Shown: positions 10,627 to 21,639, numbered from the stretch's first letter. The stretch: DNA of 64,000 nt from Angiostrongylus vasorum (GCA_018806985.1 JADANN010000439.1:65001-129000), one strand, 5' to 3'. Program-made: numbers and translations. Notes: generated by a model from the sequence alone, not told the origin.

Positions 10627-10961
10627 TCAAAAGACCGGCTTTCTATGAACCTCGGCTTAAACGTTGATGCAATTATTTATATGATCTTACAAACTGATCT
10701 TTTTGAGATGATACGAGGTTGGTATAGGTTTTCGTTGTCGTTGTCGTTGTTGATTGGTGTTGTTGGTCGATGGCTGACGTTTCAGCGATTTCGTCTTCCT
10801 CAGTGCCGACTGTCCCACTCGTAACACCACGGCTCTGAGGAAGGCGAAATTGCCGAAACGTCACCCAACGACCAACAACACTATCAGACGACAACGACAA
10901 AGAAAACCCATAGCAACCTCGTATCATCTCAAAAAGATCAGTTTATAAGGCCATATAAATA
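10627..10961. repeat. Palindromic non-autonomous element, about 290-bp inverted repeat plus terminal motif
   Basis: Near-perfect inverted arms: TGATCTTTTTGAGATGATAC at the left and its complement at 10921-10941 on the right, extending outward to TATTTATATG. GTT/AAC-rich microsatellite-like arms flank a core with CTGAGGAAGGCGAAATTGCC. The terminal motif GACCGGCTTTCTATGAACC lies at 10631-10649, about 40 bp outside the left arm. ORFs on both strands here are palindrome shadows. Confidence 0.7.
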
Positions 10962-11916
10962 AATACATCATGACACCTTTTTTAAGAATCCCCACAGACA
11001 TTCTAAAGGAAAGCGCGCTGATAAATGCTCTCATTGCATTGTTTTTCACAAGCTGCATAATGACACAAAAACTCTGCTATGGCAAAATTGTCATCACCTC
11101 ACGTCGGGTGAGGACATTAAAAACAGAAAAAAAATTAGACCCGGATATCAAAGTTGTGAATGGATGAGAAAATTCATAATCCTATTGACTTTTTTCGGAA
11201 GACGAATTCGATATAAAAACTCAAAGAAAACTATTAAGCAAACTTGTAAAAAAATGCAGACCACAAATTTTTCTGGAAGAGGTGATGTTTTCTGAGCTGA
11301 AATGATTCGAGAAAAACAAGTTTCATGAGAAGATACGCCCTCGTGTCAATGACTTCCTGCACTGATTAGTTCAAGAGAAAAAGCTTCAAACAATTTCCTG
11401 TTGTTCTTTATGACTTTAGATGCGTTAAAATCCAGCAGCAGCTACACTCACAACGCACATATCCATGTTTGATCGTAGTCGAACGAACCACCAACCGAAC
11501 CAGTCGTACATATTGACTGAACCGTTCGACTCAGTATGTGAACTGAAAACGGTATTTTTTTACGCTTTCATTGGAATTACAACACCACCAAAGCAAATTC
11601 ATCTCCCTCAATATGATGTCAATCACTTGCATCATAACGGTAGTTTGATTAGTATGGTAGCGTCAATAAACACCGTAATACTTCTGATTACCGTACACTT
11701 TGTGGAGAACAAAAACACTCACTCTGTAAGAAATTTAAAATCAGATGAAGCGTAGTTGTAGAAAAATATTGAACTCAATTCAATCAACTCATCACTATGG
11801 TGAACGTCATCAGATTATACTTTCTTTTCAACATTTCTAATAGCTACTCACTTGATTCTCATAATAATAAAGATAAAATTTTGGAAAAGACTAATTTGCG
11901 ATAAAATATTGAGCTT

Positions 11917-12135
11917 TCACAGCTTTTCTTTCATACCAGACTGATCAAATTGAGGAATTGTCTCTGGATGTTGAGCCGCAACAAATGGACGGACATCAAC
12001 CTTCCAGTCATGGTTTACCAAACCAAGTGTTTGTTCGGTGTGTCCGTTCCGCACCACAATAAAACTTAAATCAATGTCTGGAGTCGTTGCCCCTTTGAGG
12101 GGCCGTAATACCAAGGTAATAAATGGCCCTTCCTT
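11917..12135 (-). CDS. Candidate minus-strand terminal exon, unidentified protein
   Basis: Preceded by the acceptor CCCCTTCTAG, this frame reads KEGPFITLVLRPLKGATTPD and ends DQSGMKEKL then stop, 72 codons with no break. It has balanced amino-acid composition, unlike the surrounding AT-rich intron. It starts in phase 0 and can follow the 12630-12800 exon (donor GTAACA, phase 0). I do not recognise the family. It is not part of the SLC4 fold I can place, so it may be the 3' exon of a gene nested in the SLC4 intron, or a short SLC4 isoform end. Confidence 0.4.
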   Translation of the reverse strand, partial: KEGPFITLVLRPLKGATTPDIDLSFIVVRNGHTEQTLGLVNHDWKVDVRPFVAAQHPETIPQFDQSGMKEKL

Positions 12136-12629
12136 CTAGAAGGGGCTTATGAGTGCATTTGGTGAGAGTACTTAAGTATTCCAGTGAGAACTTGCTTGGC
12201 TATCAAAGTATGCACCGAACTAGTCGACTATAGTGACCCTTTGCTATTTGCAAACATTATCTAGCCAAAGTATTGAAGTAAATAAAAAAATTGCTTAATT
12301 TGTTAAATTCTCTTCTCTTATTATTATATAGCCATTGCGTCTTTAATTTATTCCGCAGTTCACTCCGAAGAAATACACGCATATGCCTGATACAGACAGC
12401 AAGTGGTAAAGGGACAACTCGACTTTTCTTTTAATCGCAACGTCCTCCTTTATACGCATTTGTTTCAATTCATAAAAAACAGCACTATATATTGGACTAG
12501 GTTAGGGGTCGAAAACTGAACCATTCATTCGACTCCTAACCAAGAGCATTTTATTCCTCAGTGTCGATGAATTGGTGACAAACTCGACTAGGTTGGTTGG
12601 GCAATCATCTGGCTGTTGCAGATTGTTAC

Positions 12630-12800
12630 GTAGAACAAATCCACATTTAGTTCCTTTGAATGAGGTTGAGAAGACGCATGTTTGCTAATCTGATCAACAC
12701 CGTCATTGTCGTACTTTGTCAATTCTACAGTCGAGGAAGTTCGTCTTCCATTAGAAGTTAACTCCGATCTATTCTCAAGACTTCCAGTTTGCTCACTTAA
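12630..12800 (-). CDS. Candidate minus-strand exon, Ser/Thr-rich, unidentified
   Basis: An open minus-strand frame follows an acceptor CACTGTTAG and reads LSEQTGSLENRSELTSNGRR and later HASSQPHSKELNVDLFY, with nematode-like codon use. A GTAACA donor at 12624-12629 would close it in phase 0; otherwise it runs to TAG at 12588-12590. It could be the variable Ser-rich linker that follows the first half of the SLC4 cytoplasmic domain, or belong with the 11917-12135 exon, to which it also joins in phase 0. The phase does not match the 14.8-kb exon with its presumed donor, so membership of the SLC4 gene is unproven. Confidence 0.45.
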
Positions 12801-12974
12801 CTAACAGTGTATAACAAGTATTGTAATCACTTTTTATCTATTATTAACCAGCAATTATTTGACATGAAAGATAATAAAAGAGTTGGTCGCGATTTTTAAG
12901 TGGAGCATCCCTAATAGACATATTGAACGTTAAACGCAGGGCAAACACGGTCGTTTGCTTATCTTAGAAAAAAG

Positions 12975-13040
12975 GTATAGCGCGGTGGTTAGTGTTATGC
13001 TACAATACACACCTGGATTTTGGTTCAAAGACGCACCTCC
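12975..13040 (+). mobile_element. SINE head fragment (tRNA-like)
   Basis: GGTATAGCGCGGTGGTTAGTG (box A-like) and GGTTCAAAGAC (box B-like) only; the body is absent. Confidence 0.4.
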
Positions 13041-13724
13041 GGCAAAAAAAATTCTTTCGTCCTTTCAGGATCGAAATAAGAACCCGACTAGTTTTCGAAG
13101 ATAAAAACACGATTTGAAATCCCCGTGGAAGCCAAAGGTACGAATCAAATATTGCATTCAGTCAGCTTGAAAATGATGGGTGGATTTGAAAGTATAGCCC
13201 ATCACAGAGAGAATGATCAGTGTCGAAAGTTTTACACTCTACTCAGTGTGCTTCTTGTAAGAGGCATATAGAATCGCAGAATAGAATTCTTATTTCTGCG
13301 GCAGCGGGATTAAAGTAAACGTTCCATGTGGATCTAACTACTTCGTGTGTCAGTCCTTCAATGTGCTTGTATACATAAGGACAATGTCTTGCATGTCGAT
13401 CAAGCAAAAGCTTGTTATGAAATGACTGGAAAGAATAGCTAAACTAAACTAAACAAAAAACTAACACGTATGCTTCGACAAAGCTGGGAAAGCCACATGT
13501 AACTAATCCATTCTCTAGGAGACCATGAAAATAAACAGTCTTATGCGAAAAGTGTGATGCTTTTCGTGTTCCGTCAATTGGAGATCATTGGAGATTCTTG
13601 GCTGAGATATAGAAATTAACGACAAACCCATTCGAATAAATAGACGGAATAATGGAATCACAGGTAATGCAGGTAATGAAAGTGACTCTTGTTAAAGTAC
13701 AGGAGGAAGAATGGAAGGGTTTCG

Positions 13725-13900
13725 AAGTTGATCAATCCCTTCGATATGCGATATGCATTCGACTGCATTCGTCAGATAGCATGGGTTAACAAATGTGCAC
13801 GTGGCTTTTCGATGTATCATGTCAGTGTGTTCATGCTCTCAAAGAAGTCCGATAGCAACCTGTCGACACTGGAGGGATAGAAGAATAGATAAGCACTGGG
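13725..13900 (-). mobile_element. SINE-A copy, degenerate
   Basis: GAAGTTGATCAATCCCTTCG and GCATTCGACTGCATTCG match the tail third; the rest is too diverged to follow. Confidence 0.4.
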
Positions 13901-14019
13901 ATCTTGATCGAATCAAGGACCTTGTGGGTCAGGTAAGACGTCTCTCACCACTCATCCTCGTTAATATATTGATATTTACCCATCACTATCATTATCAGTA
14001 TTAGCTATACACTATCGCT

Positions 14020-14430
14020 TTAAACGGTTTACCGTCTCAATGTGGTTGTGGACCGATTCTAGGTGTCGGACTGCGATAGATAACGGGGAAATTCATCCCT
14101 TGGCAAGGTCTCCCAAGCTGAGAAGGAGTGCGGCGCTTCCATAAGGAAGCCCAGATAAGAGCAAACCAATAACAGGATCTGCCACCGTCCTGGAACCAAA
14201 CTAGTCGCATGGTGGCAAATCTCCTTCTGATCAACAAGGGCTGCCACTGCCCACGGTGGTGACCACCTGGGGTAGCTTTTGGCCTAGCCGACCTTGGGAT
14301 TAAAAGGAACCAGAGTGGCTAAGCCAGAAAACTCCGAAAAAAATGAAGATTACGCTGGGGCCGGCACATCGAGTGAGGACGGGCCATCCAAGTGTCCAGC
14401 AAACAAAAGCAAAAAAACCAGGAGGAGAAA
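14020..14430 (+). mobile_element. RTE-like element 5' fragment (copy 2)
   Basis: Same order of blocks as at 4.2 kb; the ORF start reads MAKPENSEKNEDYAGAGTSS and continues to KKTRRRK, the best preserved of the set, then breaks off. The plus-strand exon 14480-14639 begins 50 bp later. Confidence 0.5.
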
Positions 14431-14479
14431 GCAAGTCATTGTAAAGATTTTAGAGAAAAATTGGTTGTGAAGGTTTCAG

Positions 14480-14639
14480 TATTGCGGCTACAAACTGTTT
14501 CGTACAGAGTTGCTTATTTAAGAACTTCCTTAAACAACCAATAGCATCATTTGATTTGCATTCCACTGTAAAAAATACTGAAGACTTGACAAGTGACAAG
14601 ATAGAGAAGCCAGTGTTTTTGCTGAATAGCGAAAACTTT
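14480..14639 (+). CDS. Plus-strand exon of an unidentified nested gene (upstream exon)
   Basis: After the acceptor GAAGGTTTCAG the plus strand is open as IAATNCFVQSCLFKNFLKQP and continues to KIEKPVFLLNSENF, where GTAAAT can act as a donor in phase 0. The next exon at 14990 begins in phase 0. Composition is ordinary for protein and the frame is long for such AT-rich DNA. It begins 50 bp after an RTE-like 5' fragment (14020-14430), so the real 5' end of the gene is unclear. Family not recognised. Confidence 0.4.
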
Positions 14640-14748
14640 GTAAATAAACCGATGATAAAAACCAAAGATTAAAATACTGCACTGTTTGGGAGAAAACTAA
14701 AAGGTTCAAAAATTTCTATCGCTCATCATTTAAAAAGAGGGAACCAAC

Positions 14749-14837
14749 ATTGATTGCCAGCGTCCTGAGTGAATAGAACACTTCGCACTTGTTCGCTGGT
14801 GAATTCCGGTTCCTGAATGTCCATTTCATGGATGATC
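14749..14837 (-). CDS. SLC4-type transporter, next cytoplasmic-domain exon
   Basis: An 89-nt minus-strand exon after the acceptor AATTTCAG. Its first base completes the Lys codon left open by the 22.7-kb exon, giving EEIFAK-IIHEMDIQEPEFTSEQ and then VRSVLFTQDAGNQ. In SLC4 proteins the LLDL strand is followed by a helix ending in a conserved VLRALLL/VRxVLL segment, and VRSVLF fits that position. The 3' boundary is less sure: the best GT is CAAT|GTTGGT, a weak donor, and without it the frame runs only to a TGA ending at 14727. The exon lies inside the intron of an unrelated plus-strand exon pair (14480-14639 and 14990-15130). Confidence 0.6.
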
Positions 14838-14989
14838 CTGAAATTCAAATTGAAAAAATAATGGCAACCAATTCTTTATTTAATTCAGGATTCAAAAAAA
14901 CTCTACTGTAAGACTTTACAAAGTGGTCAGAATCTTTTTTATCAGCTCTGTACGCTTGTATATGATCACCGCAAAATCGTTGTTTCTAG

Positions 14990-15130
14990 GCGAATGGGAA
15001 GAAGATACTCAAAGATCTTGAAGTTCTTCAACAAAATGAAGAACAACTTTTGGAAAAAATAGAAGTAATTGGAGATCCTTGCGAACTAACCGATGTGCTA
15101 TCATATCTTGCTTCTGCAGTGATTTTCTAA
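14990..15130 (+). CDS. Plus-strand terminal exon, coiled-coil-like, unidentified
   Basis: The acceptor TTGTTTCTAG is followed by ANGKKILKDLEVLQQNEEQL, then LEKIEVIGDPCELTDVL and a stop after SAVIF (46 codons). The heptad-like spacing of L/I residues suggests a short coiled coil. It joins the 14480-14639 exon in phase 0 across a 350-bp intron that itself contains an SLC4 exon on the other strand. I do not recognise the protein, and no canonical AATAAA is seen immediately downstream. Confidence 0.45.
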   Translation, partial: ANGKKILKDLEVLQQNEEQLLEKIEVIGDPCELTDVLSYLASAVIF

Positions 15131-15293
15131 GTACGGATTAGGACATAACAAAACTGGATATAAAAATGGACGACTAGTGGATTGTTCGGATATGCTAGGT
15201 GAATGTAAGAATTTAAGTATACAAGAATACCTTTTGAATGAGAACGGATGGTCTTCCAATAAAGGTAAAATTAAGATTCTTCTTTTCAAATCG

Positions 15294-15790
15294 ACCGTCA
15301 TTTAAATTCGGCATTAACAATCAACTCTTCCATAGATCATTGAGCACGAGGTTGTTGTCGTATAAGTTTTATTCGGGTAATGCTTCGACTTCGTCTTCAT
15401 CAGAGCCAATGATCCGAGTAGGTCGTCCGTGGTCGTTCGTCTTCTCAACGTGGTGTCTTCGTCTTCGTATCGCTATATGCTAGCTATTATAATATACTAC
15501 TGACTGTGCAGAATAGATTGTCAGGAGAAAACAAGTTATTATCAACAAACAATCATTATGAACAACAACCGTCTTGTATAAAAAGAGTGCTGCAGAGGAA
15601 GGTTCCCTCATTTGAGCGCTGCTCAACCGGAGAAGATCCGACTCAATACGACGGCGAAGGCACCACACCAACAAGCTGAACGACTGTGGATCATCGACGC
15701 GATCATCGGCTCTAAGGAACACGAAGACGCCGAAATTAGCCGGATAAATATGTGGTAACAACCTGGTGTTAGCTTGATAATCCAGAAGGG
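15294..15790. repeat. Palindromic non-autonomous element with divergent arms
   Basis: Inverted blocks: CTTCATCAGAGCCAATGATC near 15395 against GATCATCGGCTCTAAGGAAC near 15690, with TTTTATTCGG/AGCCGGATAA further out. A degenerate terminal motif (GACCGTCATTTAAATTCGG) is at the left, 15294-15312. The centre holds about 130 bp unrelated to the arms. Confidence 0.5.
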
Positions 15791-16377
15791 CAAAATTAAA
15801 AAATTTGGAAACCACTGTATCATCCATAAAGTTTATTATAGGGTGATTTGCGAAAACGTGTACAATATGTGAGAATTAATATACATTATTTTTCTTGAAA
15901 GATTTTTGGAGCCGAGAATTTTTCTGATTTGCCTTTAAGGACGAGGATGCTCATCAAGCGCCCGTGATATCCTTCGTGAAGATGGATGAAGCAGTAACAT
16001 CATTGCTGGCTTCCTCAGTAATGCATAGATGTAAAAAAACGATACGCTTTCTATTAGATGACGAAAGTGACAAAAATTAAGATCAACAAGCCAAAAAACG
16101 AGGCGGGCTTCAGACAAGTCATTCTTCGGAATGGAGGTTTCTCGCGTTTACTTCCCCTTCGTTCAACTTTTTAAGTTTTTGCGACAATGACCCACCTCCT
16201 CAAGCTTCGCGAGATTGAGGATTGCCACAGATTTAGCGGGATGGTCTTTTTCATGGCAAAAAATGTACCATGAAGTTATCTAATGTTCTGGAAAACAAAA
16301 AAAGTACTAAGCACGAGATTTGTATCATGGCTCAAATCATGCCATGAACCATTGAAGATTATCGTACGCAGTTCCCA
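15791..16377. other. Unassigned DNA
   Basis: No exon or repeat recognised; minus ORF 15935-16117 has no support. Confidence 0.3.
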
Positions 16378-17010
16378 GGATAGACTTTCTATTAACCTCG
16401 GCACTGGAGAATGAATGCGTCGTTTTCTTGCTCAGCAACTGCGAGATTGTTATACAGCATGCGTTTACTTCAATGCTAAAACCCACAATACAACAGTAGC
16501 TGACGTTACGGCAGTATCGCCTTCTTCAGAGCTTGAAAGGCCATACTGACACAATTTACTAGTCAAACGCTTCAATAACACCTACAAAAAGATGAAAAAC
16601 TGCATGCTAATTACATGGTCAGCAGATTCCCGAAAAACTCACCGCTTTTTTACGTGACTCCCAATGAGGAAGATTAGACCAGAGGATGAATTCCCAGAGG
16701 TCATACGCGACCTATAATATAATCAGCTGGTTCATTGGAAGGCACGTAAAAAAGCGGTGAGTTTTTCCGAGAAGCTGTTGACCATGTAATTACCATAGAG
16801 TTCTTCGTCTTTGTGTAAGTGTCATTGAAGCGTTTGGCCTAGTAAATTGTATGTCAGTATACCCTTCCAGGCTCTGAAGAAGGCGATACTGCCGAAACAT
16901 CAGCTACTGTTGTATTGTATTGTGTTTTTCTATGGAAGTAAATGTATGCTGTTTAACAACCTCGCGATTGCTGAACAAGAAAACGACGCATTCACATTAT
17001 CATACGCTGC
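16378..17010. repeat. Large PLE-derived palindrome (arms about 285 bp)
   Basis: The left arm (about 16390-16675, minus sense) and right arm (about 16715-17000, plus sense) are inverted copies of the PLE 3' region. Both carry the blocks GAAGAAGGCGATACTGCC, AACGCTTCAATRACAC-like and ACGACGCATTC. The left end has the shared terminal motif (GACTTTCTATTAACCTCGG, 16384-16402); the right end lacks it. The 119-aa ORF at 16847-17206 overlaps the right arm and is not considered a gene. Confidence 0.65.
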
Positions 17011-17624
17011 AAAGCAGATTGGTCATCTCTATATACGTAAGAGAACGAAACGAACAGGAAATTGTGGGCCACTCCAAAGATCTTCGATTACAACGGTTTT
17101 TATTGATTCAGAAAATCATCTTCAACTTGATTTAAAATGCATAGTGATCGTCACTGCATTAAATAGATTACTTCCAAATCAAATGTGTATAAATACTGCT
17201 AGGTAGAAAAAAATCACTTAAAATAAGTAGTGGAAAATACGCGGATTACAGTATTACGGTATAGTAACGTTCAACTCTCTTTATCACCGCTGTTTCGTCC
17301 ACTTATATAATCGATGTGACCATTGAAGTTGCAAAACAGAATGTACACTGATCGACGTTATTAATTTTGTCTCAGAATTTTACCTTTGTACCAGAAGCTC
17401 AACTAAGAGTTATTTTATACCACGGCAAAACTCGACAAATAACCTGCAGATGTCTACTTACGAAGGAACTAAAAGTAGTTGAGCTCACGCCAAAAATGTG
17501 TTCTTCTTCGTGTTCCTCGAGCGAACGATGCTTTGGCATACCACTTGGATAAATGGAGATATTACTAATAAGTACGACTTTAGTCAATAACTGGAGAGAT
17601 TGCAGGTGATACGGTGATTGAGCG

Positions 17625-17865
17625 CCTGTGTATCGCAGTGGTTAGACGTACCCTACACTACAAATGGTCATTGACCCGATCTCCGGCCCCTGGGCTCACC
17701 ATGCCATCCATCTCTCCGGGTTCGGGAAATTGATACAAGACTTGTCTGAGGGGTGGCAGCACTCATTTGATACCGAAACTCATTATGTAGGTGAGGTATG
17801 CACTCAATCACATCTGACGATGCTTGACGAAATCGAATGCATGGCGAATTCCTCAGATATTACCT
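17625..17865 (+). mobile_element. SINE-A copy, tail-truncated
   Basis: Head TATCGCAGTGGTTAGACG, body GATACAAGACTTGTCTGAGG, tail broken after GAATGCATGGCGAATTCCTC. Confidence 0.5.
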
Positions 17866-18671
17866 TATCATTTATTCTTTACGATGATTGAAGAAGGTAG
17901 TTGAGTCATGAGTGAGTGATAGACCCACACATATCCGTTATGTAAGCAATCTAACGAGTTCGACAACAATAACAACTAACTGCTAACTAGTTTGAGTGTA
18001 ATGCTCATCATTAAACTCAGCTTGGCCCTGTGGAACTATTAATACATGTTCTCGACTAATTAGACATTAATATTGAGAATGATGCAGTTTTCAGTAATAT
18101 CCCTTGTAGTTCAGGCTGGGCAATTCTAGACTGTATCGTACCCTCTGTAGGGATCGCTCACCGAATAGGACCATGTTACTCCCTGAAGATTGTGGCATCA
18201 TTAAAAGCAGACTTGGATCGACCAGATAAACTTCCTTAATACTAGAGCAGCACGAAGAGTTGAACCAGTAAATTGTCGTGGTACTCGGTTAGCGAACCAC
18301 TCAAAGTTTCAAGAAAGAGACCGTTTTCCACATTTAGACATGATAACTAGGGAACTCCATTCCGACTACAAGTGAACTTTCTAGTAAAGAAAAATCCAGG
18401 ACTCGTTTTTTAAGATTTATTCGGTGATGTTAACTACTGAAATGGAACGTCTGTGTTTTACGGTCAATTAACTATCGTTTCATTTTTCATTTCAACGAGA
18501 ATTTTCCAATCTGTTGCCTCATTAATCGAGAATAAAGATGAAATAAAGTTGACGACGGCGAAATATCCTGTTCAATAGAAGAATAAAACGGAAATAGTAA
18601 ATAGAGTTACGTGCCCCCTTCGTTGAGATCTTGAGATGCTCTTGCTTCCATTCACGATTTCTCGTTCTCAG

Positions 18672-18868
18672 TAAGGCCAATGGTCACGGCTAATAACAGC
18701 GTAGAGCTGAGTGACTCGAGATCGATGTCCTCACTCGGCATGCCGTCCGACCATCAAGCATTTATAAGCGAACGACAGATAGGGATGTTTTCATGTCCTT
18801 TTTCTTCGTTCAGCAGCAACTATGATAGCTTAAATCATGTTCAATCGACACCTGAAGTCTGTCCTTGA
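18672..18868 (+). CDS. Plus-strand terminal exon, Ser-rich C-terminus, unidentified
   Basis: A TTCTCAG acceptor at 18665-18671 leads into RPMVTANNSVELSDSRSMSS and ends SLNHVQSTPEVCP then stop. The Ser/Asn-rich, low-hydrophobicity composition resembles the cytoplasmic or regulatory C-terminal tail of a receptor or transcription factor, but the family cannot be named. An AATAAA at 18912-18917, 44 bp after the stop, supports a real 3' end. Upstream exons on this strand were not found with confidence. Confidence 0.45.
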
Positions 18869-18911
18869 AAGCCCAATAGACCATATCTTTAACTGCTTGT
18901 AAAACAAATTT

Positions 18912-18917
18912 AATAAA
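18912..18917 (+). terminator. Poly(A) signal AATAAA
   Basis: Canonical AATAAA 44 bp downstream of the stop codon of the plus-strand exon 18672-18868. The position fits a nematode cleavage and polyadenylation signal. Confidence 0.4.
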
Positions 18918-21388
18918 ACTAGGCATTGTAGTACATTGCCACTGCGACTAACTTAGGATCACCGACTTGGACCAACGGGGTTATAAAGAAGGCGAAGGCA
19001 CCAGAACGTTAGCTGAATAAAAGTTTGTTACACCAATCTAGTGTTAAATCAATCATATAGAGAATTTTTGACCATTCTTATCGAATTTTTAAGGGAAGTC
19101 GGTTTTTAAGATACAAAGGAACTAAAGCACTGCAGTAAGAGAAGGTACCGCAGCCTTCGACCACCAAAGCATAACTTGTATGCATCGTCCGGACACTGGC
19201 ATGCTCACCATTCGTTCTCGGTGTTGCACCAATTTACTGCTTTTCATAGAAAGCAATTGGTATTAAATACGTTATCCATATGCTATTCAGCTCATTGTTT
19301 CTACTGGTTAGAACAACAAGATGTCTACTGAGAATTTTGGGCTAACCAGGAGTAGACATGGAGTGTCACTGTTGGCTCGATTTGTACATGTTCTTCCTAA
19401 TCACTTGCCTGTGTGTTTTTTTGACAGAATTGATCGCATGACTCGGAGGCCTTGTTTGCGCAATGTACGATTTCAAACCGAAGACCACTTGCCCACTGCA
19501 TGGCACCTCTTTTACTGGGCCACCTAACCTCGTACACACATATCTATGAAAAACGAGAGTGTAACTGACGTAACTGGTTCAAACAACTCATCGCTTGAAT
19601 CCACATCTCTCAAGCCAAATAAGACTAAATTGTTTTTGGACACGCGCTTACATCCTCACTCCCATATTGACCACTTGGTGAGTGACTACGTAACTTCGCA
19701 ACTAAGTAAACCAAGATCTCTTAAGTGACAGACAGTAATGATGGAATAAATGTCTTAAATATTTCCTAATAGAAAAGTATTCTAATTCCGTTGGACACAA
19801 CTAATAACTAATAGATTCGCTAGGTAAGCGTCTAGTAAACATCGATTAAACGAACAAAATCTTGACAAGAACTCCGATTCGGAAACAAAACCCCATCTTC
19901 ATAAATTCCTATCACGGACTTTTTTCTGCACAATCACATACATTTAATTTTTCCCGCATTCATATTTCCTTTTGCGAGCCTCCATAGTGAGCTCGAGCTC
20001 TGCCGTTAACATTTTTACTGCGAACCGAAGCCGATATGAAGGAGTGTATTGTAAGCTATAATGCAAACATCTGGGTACTTTATCTTGTGTGAAACATCTT
20101 CGAAATACTTTCAAACGACCTAATATTTCCTTGATTAACTTGTAGGTTTATGGATGAGCAGCGTCACTATGTCGTGAAGATGTTGTCAACACTGAGCAAA
20201 TGACCATATTCTGTACTTTTAACCCTTCCCACGCAGAACTTTTCTTTACCTGGTGACCGAAACCATAATTGGAATCAGATCGAAGTGGAATCGCAGCTCT
20301 TTCCTCTCCTATTCTTTTTCTAACGTCTGTTACTCTTCTGAACAGCTTAAGTCAAGATCATTCCTCTACTTTTCTGTGTTTGATGATGCGTTCGAAAAAT
20401 CGATACACAAACTACATCTGAATTTGGATTGACAAAAAAAAATTACCCCTAATAAGAAACAAAGACGTCAAACTATCCTTTATACCAGTAAGGAAACAAG
20501 CTTTCCTCATTTAGCCGATGAGCCATGGAAAGAGTTCTGTATAGTTTAAATTTCCTAAATTACATAAAAAATGATTTTACTACCAGTAAAACTGGTGTAA
20601 CTACTTCAATTTTTCGGAAATAGAGAAGAAAGTCTAACACAAAATAAAGAAGAAAAGTCCGTGGGATTCAATTTGTAGATCATTCTCGATGTCCTCCAAC
20701 AATCCGCTAGAACCGCTCCCACATAATCTTGAAGAAGTCTAGTTTTGCAAGTCAACAATCATCCTCAAGGATCCATAAGTAGTCATGATGCTAGAAGTCC
20801 TGGGAACGCTGTTCAATGGCTATAAGAGCTTATCCAAAGAAACCATGTTGTTCTTAGAGTCTCAGAGAACTCTGCTGAATTCGTAGAGAAACAATGGGAA
20901 CCTGCACACTTACATTACCACGATGCTGATGATGTTGAAAAACAGCGAATCGACTGAACGAAGTGCTAATGCTCGCGTGATGTATGGGGGGTCGGTACCT
21001 CTAAGTGACTAGTTTGGTCGGATGTAACAAAGTTGAATAGATAAAAGAACGAAATTAATTTACAGTTGAGTAGAGTGGTGAGCGAGAAGTGATTTATTTA
21101 GCAGATTGCCTGAATAGCATAAGTGTAACATGTTACTTCTGTTCATGCGTTTTTTCCTCCTATCATCCATTCTTCCAGTGAAGACGAAAGTTCGAATTGT
21201 TATGAAGCAAAAAGTTTTCTATGACGCTGATTACCAACTGTTAATTGTTTTATTCTGCTTTTACACTTTGCCTGAGGGCTTTTTTTTCTCTTCTCTTTCA
21301 CACTAAGTCCATCTTGTTGCTGTCGTTGCTCCTATTGATTTCTTCTTCGAACTTGCTACGAAATCCTAATATTCAGAAGCTATCGTAA
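18918..21388. other. Unassigned intronic DNA
   Basis: Apart from the solo repeat arm at 18960-19062, two short plus-strand open frames at 19321-19527 and 19546-19728 have protein-like composition but no good splice sites. Nothing else is seen. Confidence 0.3.
18960..19062 (+). repeat. Solo half of the palindromic repeat family
   Basis: Contains GAAGGCGAAGGCACCAGAACGTTAGC followed by TGAATAAAAGTTTGTTACACC, matching one arm of the 15.3 and 47.5 kb elements. The opposite arm is absent. Confidence 0.4.
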
Positions 21389-21639
21389 ATGTCTCTCAAA
21401 GAAATCAATAACAACGACAAGGATACAGTAAGAAGAGAAGGACAAAAAGCCTTTAAACAGCTGTCATATCAAGTTTTTGTGCTCCTAATCTTAACAGATT
21501 CAGTAGAAGAATTTGTGTCTCTTTCCCAATCCAAAATATTTGAAAATCCCACCAAAAAAGATTGCGCAAAATGCAATTTCGTTGAAGTTTTCTGCGGATC
21601 AAATGATATCATCATTTGAAAAGTCTACGTTTATCAGCC

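Noticed and set aside
16847..17206. 119-aa plus-strand ORF
   Set aside because: It overlaps the right arm of the PLE-derived palindrome; the sequence is the element's 3' untranslated region.
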